In this document: positions 42,464 to 51,459 of the stretch, piece by piece | How the letters are laid out: each line of letters opens with the position of its first letter | Numbering within the stretch: position 1 is the stretch's first letter | Source of the DNA: Streptomyces composti | GTDB taxonomy: Bacteria; Actinomycetota; Actinomycetes; Streptomycetales; Streptomycetaceae | NCBI RefSeq assembly: GCF_012034205.1 | Contig: NZ_JAATEM010000021.1 | Coordinates: 1 to 64,000, forward strand | DNA: 64,000 nt | Direction of reading: 5' to 3' | Made by a program: the position numbers and the translations under genes | The notes under the pieces: model-generated | Databases searched by the model: none | Told to the model about the DNA's origin: nothing | What the model saw: the letters and a program-made list of their open reading frames with translations, nothing else

Positions 42464-44839
42464 ATGAGCGGACACGGCATGGGTGTGGAGGCGGGCGCAC
42501 AGGCCGCGCGCTCCCGGGCGGTCGCCGTGCTGCGGGTGCGCAGCCGCGCCCTGGCCGTCGCCCTGCTCCCCGCCGCCGCTGCGGTGATCCTGCTCGCCGG
42601 CGGCTCCACCGGGCATCTGCCCGGCACGGGCTGGGACGTGGCCCGCTCGGTCGTCACCCCGGTCGCCGTTCTGGTCCTGCTGGCCGCCGCCGGGGTCGCC
42701 CTGGTCGTCGCCCGGTCCCGGCCCGCCGTGAGCCCCACGGTCGCGATCACCGAGGAGGCCGCCCCCGACCTGTACCGGCTGGTGCGCGACCTCGCCGACC
42801 GGCTGGACGTCCCGGCCCCCTCGGCCATAGCGCTCACCCCGGACTGCGACAGCTGGCTGGAGGACCGCACCCATCCGGCGCACGACCCGCCGCCCGAGGT
42901 GGAGCACGACGACATAGCCGGTGCGGGCGAGGACCTGCCGGACCGCTCGGCCGCCGCGCCGGTGCTCGTCATCGGCTCACCGTTCCTGTGGTGGATGCGG
43001 GTCGGCGAACTGCGCGCCGTCCTGGCGCCGGTGGTGGCGGGTACGGGGCCCTCGGCGCACCCGGACATAGCCGCGGCCCGGCGCTTCGTCCGGGGACTCG
43101 ACGCGGCGGTGGCCGTGGCCTCGGCCCCCGGCCGGGGGCCGGCGTACCGGGCGGTGCTGGCCGGTGTCGGCTGGGTGGCCCGCCTGCTGCTGCGCAGCTG
43201 CCGGGTACATGCCGCGGAGATGGAGCGCGGGGTCGCCTCGGCGGCGGCCGAGCGTGCACAGGCTGTGGACTACGGTCTGCGGATCGTCGCCCAGGAGCAG
43301 GTGGGGCTCGCCTACGCGGGCTGGGACCGGCTGCTGACCCGGGTGGCGCTGCCCGCCTGGCGGATGGGCCGCTGGCCCTCCCGGCTGAACGCGGGCGTGG
43401 TCGCGGCCCTCACGGAGCTGTCCCGCCGGGACCGGCTGGCCGAGGGGTTCGCCTCCCGGCTCGGCGAGCGCCCCGCCTGCGACCTGCTGGAGGAGCCCGG
43501 CATGGTGGACGAGGCGACCTCCTTGCTGGCCGCCCGCCTCTTCCACGGCGGTCCCGCCGACCCCGACCAGGACTGGTCGCCGGTCCACTGGGCCGACTAC
43601 CCGGAGGAGGTCGTGGACCGCAAGTGGCGTGCCGACGCGGCCCGCCTGCACCGGGTCCTGGACACCCTCGGCGTCCGCCCCGGCCCCGCGGACGACCCTC
43701 CGGGGTCCGCCGCCCCGACCCTCTCGCGCGTACTCGATCACCTGACGACTCCGCCGGCTCAGGAAGCGCGGGAGGCCCAGGGCGCCTCCTCCGCCGTCCC
43801 GGCCCGCACGACCTCGGCGTCCGCCCCTCCCGCCCCCGCGTCCCCGGCGCCCGCGCCCGCCGACGGGACCGGTGCCACGCCCGTGGAGCCAGACGCGTCC
43901 ACCGCTGCCCCGGCGACCCCCTCGCCCGCGTCCCCGGCCTCCGGGAACTCCGCCCCCGCGGACTCCGCCTCCGCGTCTCCGGCCTCCGGGGACTCCGCCC
44001 CCGCGCCCGCGGATGCGGGCGGTACCACGCCCGCGGAGCAGGACACGGCCCCGGCCGCCCCGGCTCGGGCGCCCGCGACTTCGGCCTCCACCTCCACCTC
44101 CGTGGCGCCGGCCTCCGCCGACCCGACCGGTGCCGCGCCGGTGGCCGAGCACGCGGCCGCTGCCGCCCCGGCCCGTGGGTCCGCACCCACGGGTGCGGCG
44201 GAGGGCCCGCCCGCGCCCCCGGCCTCCGCAGCCTCGTCGTCCCTGACCTCCGCCCCCGCGCGTCCCGGCCAGGCCGGCCACCACCCCGCCGCTCCCGCAC
44301 CCGCCCCCACCGGCACCGCCGATCCGGCGTCCACCACGCCGGCGCAGCCCTCGTCGGCACCGGTGCCGGCCTCCTCGCCCCCGCCCCCGGCCTTCGCCGA
44401 GGACGAGGAGGAGCTCGCCCCCACCACGCCCAGAAGCGCCGCCCTGGCGGCCCGCCTCAGTGCGGAGCTGGCCCGTGAGGAGGCCGCCGCCGGTACCGCC
44501 CGTGCCGCCCGGAGGGCCTTCGCCGAGCCGGGGCCGGAGACCGGGGAGGTCTGGGACGACCGGGGCCTGCCCCTCTTCCCGCTGCAACCGCCACGCACCC
44601 CCCGCGAGCTTCTGGCCGACCACATCACCGCGATGGTGTGCTGCGCGGCGATGGACACGGCCGGCGCGGTGCCAGGTCTGGACTGGCTGGACGGCCCGGT
44701 GCTGCTGGTCGGCGGGGAGCGGGCTCCCGACCTGTCCCCGCAGGTCCTCACCCTGATCGAGAGCGGCGACCCCACCGCGCTGCGGCTGTGGCTGGCCCGG
44801 CAGGGCATACGCCCGGAGAAGCCCGTCCGCCTCGTCTGA
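42464..44839 (+). CDS. Membrane protein with degenerate M48-protease-like region and low-complexity linker
   Basis: A 791-residue protein. Two membrane helices lie near the N-terminus (VALLPAAAAVILLAGGS, then TPVAVLVLLAAAGVALVVA). Residues about 100-300 follow the M48 metallopeptidase layout: APDLYRLVRDLADRLDVPAP, VLVIGSPFLWWMRVGELRAV, but LAPVVAG replaces the expected zinc motif HExxH, so no protease activity is likely. Residues about 427-645 are an Ala/Pro/Ser/Thr-rich linker, and about 690-791 form a conserved-looking end (PRELLADHITAMVCCAAMDT, QGIRPEKPVRLV). ATG 42464 has a GGGAGGGGG tract upstream. Function unknown. Confidence 0.75.
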   Translation: MSGHGMGVEAGAQAARSRAVAVLRVRSRALAVALLPAAAAVILLAGGSTGHLPGTGWDVARSVVTPVAVLVLLAAAGVALVVARSRPAVSPTVAITEEAAPDLYRLVRDLADRLDVPAPSAIALTPDCDSWLEDRTHPAHDPPPEVEHDDIAGAGEDLPDRSAAAPVLVIGSPFLWWMRVGELRAVLAPVVAGTGPSAHPDIAAARRFVRGLDAAVAVASAPGRGPAYRAVLAGVGWVARLLLRSCRVHAAEMERGVASAAAERAQAVDYGLRIVAQEQVGLAYAGWDRLLTRVALPAWRMGRWPSRLNAGVVAALTELSRRDRLAEGFASRLGERPACDLLEEPGMVDEATSLLAARLFHGGPADPDQDWSPVHWADYPEEVVDRKWRADAARLHRVLDTLGVRPGPADDPPGSAAPTLSRVLDHLTTPPAQEAREAQGASSAVPARTTSASAPPAPASPAPAPADGTGATPVEPDASTAAPATPSPASPASGNSAPADSASASPASGDSAPAPADAGGTTPAEQDTAPAAPARAPATSASTSTSVAPASADPTGAAPVAEHAAAAAPARGSAPTGAAEGPPAPPASAASSSLTSAPARPGQAGHHPAAPAPAPTGTADPASTTPAQPSSAPVPASSPPPPAFAEDEEELAPTTPRSAALAARLSAELAREEAAAGTARAARRAFAEPGPETGEVWDDRGLPLFPLQPPRTPRELLADHITAMVCCAAMDTAGAVPGLDWLDGPVLLVGGERAPDLSPQVLTLIESGDPTALRLWLARQGIRPEKPVRLV

Positions 44840-45003
44840 GCCGTCCCCTCCGGCCGGTTCTCGGAGCCCACCCTTCCGCTTTCGGTCAATTCGCGACGAA
44901 CGGTGACGGAGCACGTGCGTAATGTGATGTGCTGGGACCGTTCGTGCTCAGCGGCAAGGGCTCGCGACATACGACAAACACATAATGGCGGAGGGGAGTT
45001 GCC

Positions 45004-46503
45004 ATGGGTTCACAGCGGATCCGCCGCTGGGAGTCCGGAGCGATGGCGCATGCCGTGACGGACCCTTTCGGGCAGGGCCCCCTCCCGTGGCTGCGCGGCA
45101 GCGAGACGTACTTCGACGAGACCGGCAGGCTCGTCCCCTGGTACGCGGACCCCGACCCCGAGACGCACGCCCCGCGCCCCGGCGCACCGAAGATCCCGGC
45201 CCCGCGCCGGTCCCCGGGACCGCGCGCCGCCGACGACGTGCACCGTCAGATCAAGGGTTTCGCCTCCACCGGGGCTGTCGCGCCCGGCGAGTCCATCGAC
45301 TTCCACATCACCGTCGACCCGCCCCAGGACTTCGACGTCGACATCTACCGCATCGGCCACTACGCCGGACACGGCGCCACCAAGATCACCTCCAGCCCCC
45401 GGCTCTCCGGCATCGTGCAGCCCCCGCCGCTCACCGCCGACCGCACGGTCTCCTGCCACCACTGGTGGCTGTCCTGGCGGCTGCCCGTCCCCTCGTACTG
45501 GAGCACCGGCGCCTATGTGGCGGTGCTGACCACCGCCGACGGCTACCGCTCCCACGTCCCCTTCACCGTCCGCGACGACCGCCCGGCCGACCTGCTGCTC
45601 GTCCTGCCCGACATCACCTGGCAGGCGTACAACCTCTACCCGGAGGACGGCCGCACCGGCGCCAGCTTCTACCACGCCTGGGACGAGCAGGGCCGCCTCC
45701 TCGGCGAGGCCGACGCCGCCACCACCGTCTCCTTCGACCGGCCGTACGCGGGCGCGGGCCTGCCGCTGCACATCGGCCACGCCTACGACGTCATCCGCTG
45801 GGCCGAGCGCTACGGCTACGACCTCGCCTACGCCGACGCCCGCGATCTGCACGCCGGCCGCATCGACCCCGCCCGGTACCGGGGCATCCTCTTCCCCGGC
45901 CACGACGAGTACTGGTCGCAGCCCATGCGCAGCGCCGCGGAGCACGCCCGTGACCAGGGCACCTCCCTGGTCTTCCTGTCCGCCAACACCATGTACTGGC
46001 AGGTGGAGCTGGCCCCGGCCCCCTCCGGAGCCCCCGACCGGCTGCTGACCTGCCGGAAACGCCGGGGGCCCGGCCGGCCGGCGCTGTGGCGGGAGAGCGA
46101 CCGCGCGGAGCAGCTGCTGCTGGGCATCCAGTACGCCGGCCACGTCCCCGAACCGCACCCGCTGATCGTCCGCAACGCCGGGCACTGGCTGTGGGAGGCG
46201 ACCGGCGCGCAGGAGGGCGAGGAGATCGAGGGCCTGGTCGCGGGCGAGGCCGACCGCTACTACCCGCGCACCCCGCTGCCCGAGCACGAGGAGCGGGTGC
46301 TGCTCGCGCACTCCCCGTACACCGACCGGCACGGCGTCCGCCGCCACCAGGAGACCTCCCTCTACCGGGCGCCCTCCGGGGCCTGGGTCTTCGCCTCGGG
46401 CACCTTCGCCTGGTCCCCGGCCCTGGACCGGCCCGGCCATACCGACCCGCGCATCCAGCGCGCCACCGCCAACCTTCTCGACCGCATCTGCAAACGCGAC
46501 TGA
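45004..46503 (+). CDS. N,N-dimethylformamidase beta-subunit-like protein
   Basis: A 499-residue protein resembling the large subunit of N,N-dimethylformamidase. It has a beta-sandwich part (VAPGESIDFHITVDPPQDFD, DIYRIGHYAGHGATKI) and a glutamine-amidotransferase-like alpha/beta part (YRGILFPGHDEYWSQPMRSA, then LVFLSANTMYWQVEL). The C-terminal segment VFASGTFAWSPALDR is also family-typical. Although homologues carry the enzyme name, most actinobacterial members are untested and no small subunit gene is nearby. ATG 45004 has GGAGGGGA upstream. Confidence 0.85.
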   Translation: MGSQRIRRWESGAMAHAVTDPFGQGPLPWLRGSETYFDETGRLVPWYADPDPETHAPRPGAPKIPAPRRSPGPRAADDVHRQIKGFASTGAVAPGESIDFHITVDPPQDFDVDIYRIGHYAGHGATKITSSPRLSGIVQPPPLTADRTVSCHHWWLSWRLPVPSYWSTGAYVAVLTTADGYRSHVPFTVRDDRPADLLLVLPDITWQAYNLYPEDGRTGASFYHAWDEQGRLLGEADAATTVSFDRPYAGAGLPLHIGHAYDVIRWAERYGYDLAYADARDLHAGRIDPARYRGILFPGHDEYWSQPMRSAAEHARDQGTSLVFLSANTMYWQVELAPAPSGAPDRLLTCRKRRGPGRPALWRESDRAEQLLLGIQYAGHVPEPHPLIVRNAGHWLWEATGAQEGEEIEGLVAGEADRYYPRTPLPEHEERVLLAHSPYTDRHGVRRHQETSLYRAPSGAWVFASGTFAWSPALDRPGHTDPRIQRATANLLDRICKRD

Positions 46504-46586
46504 GCCCGGGCCGCAGGTCCCGCTGTCCGGGGCGTTCCTCCCGTACGGGAGAATCGGGGCATTGGACAGAACCACGGGGAGGAACC

Positions 46587-47486
46587 GTGTCCGGATTCGT
46601 CGAGAAGCCCGAGCCGATCCAGGTGCCGGGTCTGGTGCATCTGCACACCGGCAAGGTGCGCGAGCTGTACCGGAACGAGGCGGGCGACCTCGTGATGGTC
46701 GCCAGCGACCGCATCTCCGCCTACGACTGGGTGCTGCCGACCGAGATCCCCGACAAGGGCCGGGTGCTCACCCAGCTGTCCCTGTGGTGGTTCGAGCAGC
46801 TCGCCGACCTGGTCCCGAACCACGTCCTGAGCACCGAGCTGCCCGAGCACGCCCCCGCCGACTGGGCGGGCCGCACCCTGGTGTGCAAGTCGCTGAACAT
46901 GGTCCCGGTGGAGTGCGTGGCCCGCGGCTACCTCACCGGCTCGGGTCTCGCCGAGTACAACGAGTCCCGCACGGTCTGCGGGCTCGCCCTGCCCGAGGGC
47001 CTGGTGGACGGCTCGGAGCTGCCCGCGCCGATCTTCACCCCGGCCACCAAGGCGGCCGTCGGCGAGCACGACGAGAACGTCTCCTACGAGGAGGTGGCCC
47101 GCCAGGTCGGCGCCGACACCGCGGCCCGGCTGCGCCAGGCGACGCTGGCCGCCTACTCCCGCGCCCGGGACATCGCCCGCGACCGCGGGATCATCCTCGC
47201 CGACACCAAGTTCGAGTTCGGCTTCGACGGCGACGAGCTGGTCATCGCCGACGAGGTGCTCACCCCCGACTCCTCCCGCTTCTGGCCGGCCGAGCAGTGG
47301 GAGCCGGGCCGCCCGCAGCCGTCGTTCGACAAGCAGTATGTGCGCGACTGGCTGACCTCGCCCGAGTCCGGCTGGGACCGCACGAGCGAGCAGCCGCCGC
47401 CGGCCCTGCCGGAGAAGGTCGTGGAGGCGACGCGCGCCAAGTACATCGAGGCATACGAGCGCCTCACCGGCGTCACCTGGAGCTGA
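46587..47486 (+). CDS. purC: Phosphoribosylaminoimidazole-succinocarboxamide synthase (SAICAR synthetase)
   Basis: A 299-residue enzyme that joins aspartate to CAIR with ATP. Characteristic segments are HLHTGKVRELYRNEAGDLVM, ASDRISAYDWVLPTEIPDKG, VECVARGYLTGSGLAEY, FTPATKAAVGEHDENVSYEE and LADTKFEFGFDGDELVIADE. Length about 300 is the longer actinobacterial/eukaryote-like form. GTG 46587 follows GGGGAGGAACC. Confidence 0.97.
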   Translation: MSGFVEKPEPIQVPGLVHLHTGKVRELYRNEAGDLVMVASDRISAYDWVLPTEIPDKGRVLTQLSLWWFEQLADLVPNHVLSTELPEHAPADWAGRTLVCKSLNMVPVECVARGYLTGSGLAEYNESRTVCGLALPEGLVDGSELPAPIFTPATKAAVGEHDENVSYEEVARQVGADTAARLRQATLAAYSRARDIARDRGIILADTKFEFGFDGDELVIADEVLTPDSSRFWPAEQWEPGRPQPSFDKQYVRDWLTSPESGWDRTSEQPPPALPEKVVEATRAKYIEAYERLTGVTWS

Positions 47487-47522
47487 ACCCCCGCCCCCAC
47501 GGCGGCGGGGCGGCACGACGAA

Positions 47523-47545
47523 GGCCCCGGTCACCGACCGGGGCC
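47523..47545. terminator. Hairpin between purC and tRNA-Gly
   Basis: GGCCCCGGTC and GACCGGGGCC form a 10-bp stem with loop ACC. It can end transcripts from both purC and the convergent tRNA gene. Confidence 0.75.
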
Positions 47546-47553
47546 CTCACGCG

Positions 47554-47626
47554 AGCGGACGACGAGGCTCGAACTCGCGACCTCAACCTTGGCAAGGTTG
47601 CGCTCTACCAACTGAGCTACGTCCGC
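47554..47626 (-). tRNA. tRNA-Gly(GCC), copy 1
   Basis: A 73-nt tRNA. Acceptor GCGGACG/CGTCCGC with discriminator U; anticodon loop TTGCCAA gives GCC. T loop GTTCGAGCC. Identical to the copy at 51460-51532 and in the same direction. Confidence 0.96.
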
Positions 47627-47649
47627 GTTGCGCCGTTGCGCGAGAGCAA

Positions 47650-48264
47650 CTATACCCAACCTCGCTCGCGGGCGAGACGCACCGCCGCATGACGGTTCTC
47701 CGCCCCCAGCTTGGAGACCGCCGAGGAGAGGTAGTTCCGCACGGTGCCCTGGCTGAGCGCGGCCCGCTCGGCGATCTCCGCCACGGGCGCACCGTCGGCG
47801 GCGAGTTCCAGCACCTCGGCCTCGCGCGCGGTGAGCGGTGAGTCACCCGCGGCGATCGCGTCCGCGGCCAACTCCGGATCCACATAACGGTTTCCGGCAT
47901 GCACGGTGCGGATGATCTCCGCCAGCCGCTGGGCGCTGACCGTCTTCGGCACGAACCCCCGCACACCCGCCGCGAGCGCCCGCTTGAGATGTCCGGGGCG
48001 GCCGTGACTGGTCACGATCATGACCTGGCAGGACGGCAGTTCGGTGCGCAGCGATGTGGCGACCTTCACACCGTCCGCGCCGGGCATCTGCAGATCCAGG
48101 ACGGCCACATCGGGTTCATGGGCCCGCGCCATCGCCAGCGCCTCCGGCCCGGACGCCGCCTCGGCGACCACCACCAGGTCGTCCTCCAGCGACAGCAGCG
48201 CCGCCAGCGCTCCCCGGATCAGATGCTCGTCGTCGGCGAGCAGCACCCGCACCTGCCCGCTCAC
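47650..48264 (-). CDS. NarL/LuxR-family response regulator
   Basis: A 204-residue two-domain regulator. The receiver domain has acidic pocket DDE near residues 11-13, phospho-acceptor Asp57 in VAVLDLQMPGADG, and Lys107 in FVPKTVSA. The LuxR-type helix-turn-helix runs LTAREAEVLELAADGAPVAE, then QGTVRNYLSSAVSKLGAEN. The GTG start overlaps the kinase stop (GTGA). It is the last gene of a four-gene operon after ABC ATPase, permease and kinase, and resembles DesR-type regulators that activate an adjacent exporter. Confidence 0.94.
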   Translation of the reverse strand: MSGQVRVLLADDEHLIRGALAALLSLEDDLVVVAEAASGPEALAMARAHEPDVAVLDLQMPGADGVKVATSLRTELPSCQVMIVTSHGRPGHLKRALAAGVRGFVPKTVSAQRLAEIIRTVHAGNRYVDPELAADAIAAGDSPLTAREAEVLELAADGAPVAEIAERAALSQGTVRNYLSSAVSKLGAENRHAAVRLARERGWV

Positions 48265-49469
48265 CCGACCACCGCCGTCAGCGGCACCTCTGCCACCACC
48301 CGGAACACCCCTCGCTCGGCTCCTGCTTCCAGCGTCCCCGCCACGGCGGCGAGCCGTTCGCGCAGCCCCGCCAGGCCCGAACCGCCGCCGCTGTCCGTGA
48401 CGTCGCTCACTCCGTCGTTCTCCACCGTCAGGACCACCCGTTCGTCCCGCCGCCGCACCGACACCGTGCACCGCTGGGCGTTGCCGTGCCGCAGGACGTT
48501 GGTGGTGGCCTCGCGGACCACCCAGCCCAGCGCCGACTGCACGGCGTCCGGCAGCCCCGTCACCGGGTTGCTGACCTCGCAGTCGATGCCGGCCGCCGTC
48601 AGCACGCCCCGCGCACCGGCGAGTTCGGCGTCCAGGTCGGCCTCGCGGTAGCCGCGCACCACCTCGCGGACCTCCCGCTGGGACTCCTGCGCGATGCGCT
48701 GCACCTCGATCATCTGCTCCACGGCCTCCGGCCGCCCGCGCCGGGCGAGCTGCACCGCCAGCTCGCTCTTGAGCGCGATCACCGCGAGGTTGCGGCCCAG
48801 CACGTCGTGCAGGTCCCGCCCGAAGCGCAGCCGTTCCTCGGCGACGGCCAGCCGGGCGCGGGTCTCGCGGGCCTCGTCGAGCTCGTAGACGGCTCTGAGC
48901 AGCCAGACGGAGAAGACGGCCGTGAAGGCGACGAAACCGCTGCCGCACAGCACCATCGCCGCGACGAACAGCGCGGGGACCGGCGAGTTGCTGAGCACGA
49001 GCACCACCACGGCGGCCCCCGCGGAGAAGCCCGCCACGACCGCGTACACCTGCCGCCGCTCGCGCAGGCCGAGGCTCAGGATGCCGACCCCGTAGACCAT
49101 GACGATGCCGAAGATCGAGCCCGCCGTGGATCCGGCGCCGTCGTCCTGCGGACCGTGCTCGGCGACGGCGAACGCCAGGAAGGTGACCACCGCGGTGAGC
49201 GCGCCGAGCGCCACCAGCAGCCGCACGGGCTGCTCGCGTCTGCCGCGCACCCAGTCCACGGAGCGGGAGACGGTGAGCACACAGACGGCCGCATGGGCGC
49301 AGACCAGGACGGCCAGGACGACGCCGACGGCGCCGCCGATCGAGCCGAGGGCCGGCAGTGCGCCCACGACGAGCTCGAGCACCGCGAAGAAGTGGAACGA
49401 CCCCCGGGTGTACGTCTCGACCTTCGCCGGGGTGCTCTTGCCCCGCCACCATGTGCCCGGCCCGCGCAT
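48261..49469 (-). CDS. Two-component sensor histidine kinase (HisKA_3 type)
   Basis: A 402-residue kinase. Six hydrophobic segments occupy roughly residues 28-185, with almost no external domain, so it may sense within the membrane, as DesK does. The phospho-acceptor is about His221 in FGRDLHDVLGRNLAVIALKS. The HATPase domain has WVVREATTNVLRHGNA (N box), VENDGVSD and GSGLAGLRERLAAVAG (G boxes). ATG 49469 has AGGGAGA upstream. It starts 20 bases after the permease gene. Confidence 0.94.
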   Translation of the reverse strand: MRGPGTWWRGKSTPAKVETYTRGSFHFFAVLELVVGALPALGSIGGAVGVVLAVLVCAHAAVCVLTVSRSVDWVRGRREQPVRLLVALGALTAVVTFLAFAVAEHGPQDDGAGSTAGSIFGIVMVYGVGILSLGLRERRQVYAVVAGFSAGAAVVVLVLSNSPVPALFVAAMVLCGSGFVAFTAVFSVWLLRAVYELDEARETRARLAVAEERLRFGRDLHDVLGRNLAVIALKSELAVQLARRGRPEAVEQMIEVQRIAQESQREVREVVRGYREADLDAELAGARGVLTAAGIDCEVSNPVTGLPDAVQSALGWVVREATTNVLRHGNAQRCTVSVRRRDERVVLTVENDGVSDVTDSGGGSGLAGLRERLAAVAGTLEAGAERGVFRVVAEVPLTAVVG

Positions 49470-49489
49470 GCACCGTCTCCCTGTCTGCC

Positions 49490-50266
49490 TCAGCGCCGGG
49501 GCTCCCACCGGAACCACCGCCGTACAGCAAACACGCCGCCCGCCGTCCAGGCCAGCGCCACGATCAGGGCGCTCACCGTCTCCGACGCCGTGAGGTCGCC
49601 GGTCCAGCCGCCGCGGACCAGGGTGATCACCGGGGTCAGCGGCAGCAGTTCGCACACCGAGGCGGCCGTGTCGGGCAGCATCTGGAGCGGGAAGGTCATG
49701 CCGGAGCCGAGCAGCGACACCATCACCACGGGCAGCGTGGTGACCTGGGCGGCCTCCACGGTGCGGGTGAAGGCGGAGGTGCAGGCGGCGAGCGCGGCAC
49801 ACATCACCAGGCCCAGCAGCAATCCCAGGACGGCCAGGTGCGGGGCGCGGGGCGCGGGCATGTCGAGCAGTACCGCGCAGCCGGTCACCAGGAGCACGGA
49901 CTGGCCGAGTCCGGTGGCGGCGGCGGGCAGCGCGGAGCCGGCGAGGATCTCGTGGTCGCGCAGTTCGCCGGTGCGCAGCCGCTTGAGCACCAGTTCCTCG
50001 CGCCGCGAGGTGTAGACGGCGACGAGGGCCGAGTACACGGCGAAGAGCAGCGCGAAGCCGACGGCGGCGGGCAGGATCAGTGCGCCCGGGGTGAACCCCA
50101 CCTGGTCCAGATCCATGTCCGTGGTGAACGAGTACACGCTGAACGGCAGGATCAGCGGCACCAGCAGGGCGGCGACCAGGGTTCCCCGGTTGCGCCCGAA
50201 CAGGGTCAGCTCGGCGCGGGCCAGGGCCGCCATCCGGCTCGCCGGGGTGGTCATGGTGCCGCTCAT
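49490..50266 (-). CDS. ABC-2 type transporter permease
   Basis: A 258-residue membrane protein with about six helices of the ABC-2 drug/lipid exporter family (TLVAALLVPLILPFSVYSFT, ILPAAVGFALLFAVYSALVA, YTSRREELVLKRLRTGELRD, LPVVMVSLLGSGMTFPLQML). The R-R-E-E cytoplasmic coupling loop is typical. ATG 50266 overlaps the ATPase stop by four bases. Together with the ATPase it forms an efflux system. Confidence 0.93.
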   Translation of the reverse strand: MSGTMTTPASRMAALARAELTLFGRNRGTLVAALLVPLILPFSVYSFTTDMDLDQVGFTPGALILPAAVGFALLFAVYSALVAVYTSRREELVLKRLRTGELRDHEILAGSALPAAATGLGQSVLLVTGCAVLLDMPAPRAPHLAVLGLLLGLVMCAALAACTSAFTRTVEAAQVTTLPVVMVSLLGSGMTFPLQMLPDTAASVCELLPLTPVITLVRGGWTGDLTASETVSALIVALAWTAGGVFAVRRWFRWEPRR

Positions 50267-51282
50267 GCCGCGTACTCCTTCTTCTCCGCCTGCCGTGTCC
50301 CGCGCGCCTTGTGCGTCTTGTGCGTCCCGGACGGTTCCGCGGTGCTCCGGGACGCGGAGGCCTCCCGCGCGATGCCCAGGAACGCCTCCTCCAGCGAGGC
50401 CGACCGCACGTCCAGCCGGCCCAGCTCCACCCCGGCGCCCTCGGCCCACACCAGCAGCCGGGTCGCCGCCCGCTGGAGGTGCCGGGTGTGCAGCCGCACC
50501 AGCCGGCCGTCGGTCTCGTGGCCGCAGACGCCCATCTCGCCGAGCGGCGGCAGGTCGCCGAGGTGATAGCCCTCGGGCAGCTCGAAGCTGATGCGCGAGG
50601 GCTGGGCCGCGGTCACCTCGGCCGGGGTCCCGGCGGCCGCGATCTCCCCGTCGTGCAGGATCGCCAGCCGGTCGGCCAGGCCCTCGGCCTCCTCCAGGTA
50701 GTGCGTGGTGAGCAGCACGGTGGTGCCCGCCTCGCGCAGCCGGCGGACCAGCTCCCAGGTGTCCCGGCGGCCCTCGGCGTCCAGGCCGGTGGTCGGCTCG
50801 TCCAGGAACAGCACCTCGGGGTCGCCGAGCAGGGCGAGCGCCAGGTCGAGGCGCCGCCGTTCGCCCCCGGACAGCTGCTTGACCCGTACGCGGCTCTTCG
50901 TCGTGAGCCCGACCCGCTCCAGCACCTCGGCGGGCGGGCGTGCCCCGCTGACGCACCCGGCCCACATCCGGGTGGTCTCCGCGACGGTCAGGTCGGACGG
51001 GAAGCCGCCCTCCTGGAGCATCACCCCGGTCCGCGGCCGGACGGCGGCGCGTTCGGCGAAGGGGTCGTGGCCCAGCACCCGCACCCGTCCTCCGCTGGGC
51101 GGGGCGAGTCCCTCCAGCAGCTCGACGGTGGAGGTCTTGCCGGCGCCGTTGGTGCCGAGCAGGGCGAAGATCTCGCCACGGCCCACCGAGAAGGTGATGC
51201 CGCGCACCGCCTCGAACCCGCCCCCGTAGACGCGCCGCAGGCCTGTGACCTCGATCACGTGCTCGTGTTCGTTCGCTGTCAT
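50263..51282 (-). CDS. ABC transporter ATP-binding protein (drug-efflux type)
   Basis: A 339-residue ATPase. Walker A is GTNGAGKTS (about 43-51), the Q loop lies in TGVMLQEGG, the signature is LSGGERRR, Walker B is VLFLDEPTTGLD, and the switch His is in LLTTHYLEEAEGL. A C-terminal extension (about 235-320) matches DrrA-like regulatory regions. It is the first gene of the efflux/two-component operon. Two dyads lie 45-70 bases upstream of the start. Confidence 0.95.
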   Translation of the reverse strand: MTANEHEHVIEVTGLRRVYGGGFEAVRGITFSVGRGEIFALLGTNGAGKTSTVELLEGLAPPSGGRVRVLGHDPFAERAAVRPRTGVMLQEGGFPSDLTVAETTRMWAGCVSGARPPAEVLERVGLTTKSRVRVKQLSGGERRRLDLALALLGDPEVLFLDEPTTGLDAEGRRDTWELVRRLREAGTTVLLTTHYLEEAEGLADRLAILHDGEIAAAGTPAEVTAAQPSRISFELPEGYHLGDLPPLGEMGVCGHETDGRLVRLHTRHLQRAATRLLVWAEGAGVELGRLDVRSASLEEAFLGIAREASASRSTAEPSGTHKTHKARGTRQAEKKEYAA

Positions 51283-51326
51283 GCCTTCAGCGTCCCGGCC
51301 GCCGGGCCGCCGCGGCAGTGCGCGCT

Positions 51327-51352
51327 GTCATCACCGGACATGACAAATGTCA
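51327..51352 (-). promoter_or_regulatory. Overlapping inverted repeats before the efflux/two-component operon
   Basis: GTCAT and ATGAC (51327-51331, 51340-51344) overlap TGACA-AA-TGTCA (51341-51352). They lie 45-70 bases upstream of the ATPase start, where a NarL-type regulator would bind. Binding by the operon's own response regulator is inferred. Confidence 0.6.
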
Positions 51353-51424
51353 GATGGCGGGCGCCGGGACCCCGCCCCGGTCCGCAGCGGACAACTCCGG
51401 TACGGAGTGCGCCGGAACACGAAA

Positions 51425-51451
51425 AGACCCCGGTCCGATGGACCGGGGTCT
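51425..51451 (-). terminator. Terminator after tRNA-Gly copy 2
   Basis: AGACCCCGGTCC and GGACCGGGGTCT form a perfect 12-bp stem with a 3-base loop, just beyond the 3' end of the leftward tRNA. Confidence 0.8.
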
Positions 51452-51459
51452 CCTTCCCG

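Noticed and set aside
42379..44478. A second long forward frame over the M48-like protein gene
   Set aside because: The alternative frame encodes Arg/Gly/Pro-rich sequence. The chosen frame has membrane helices, a domain pattern and a sensible start.
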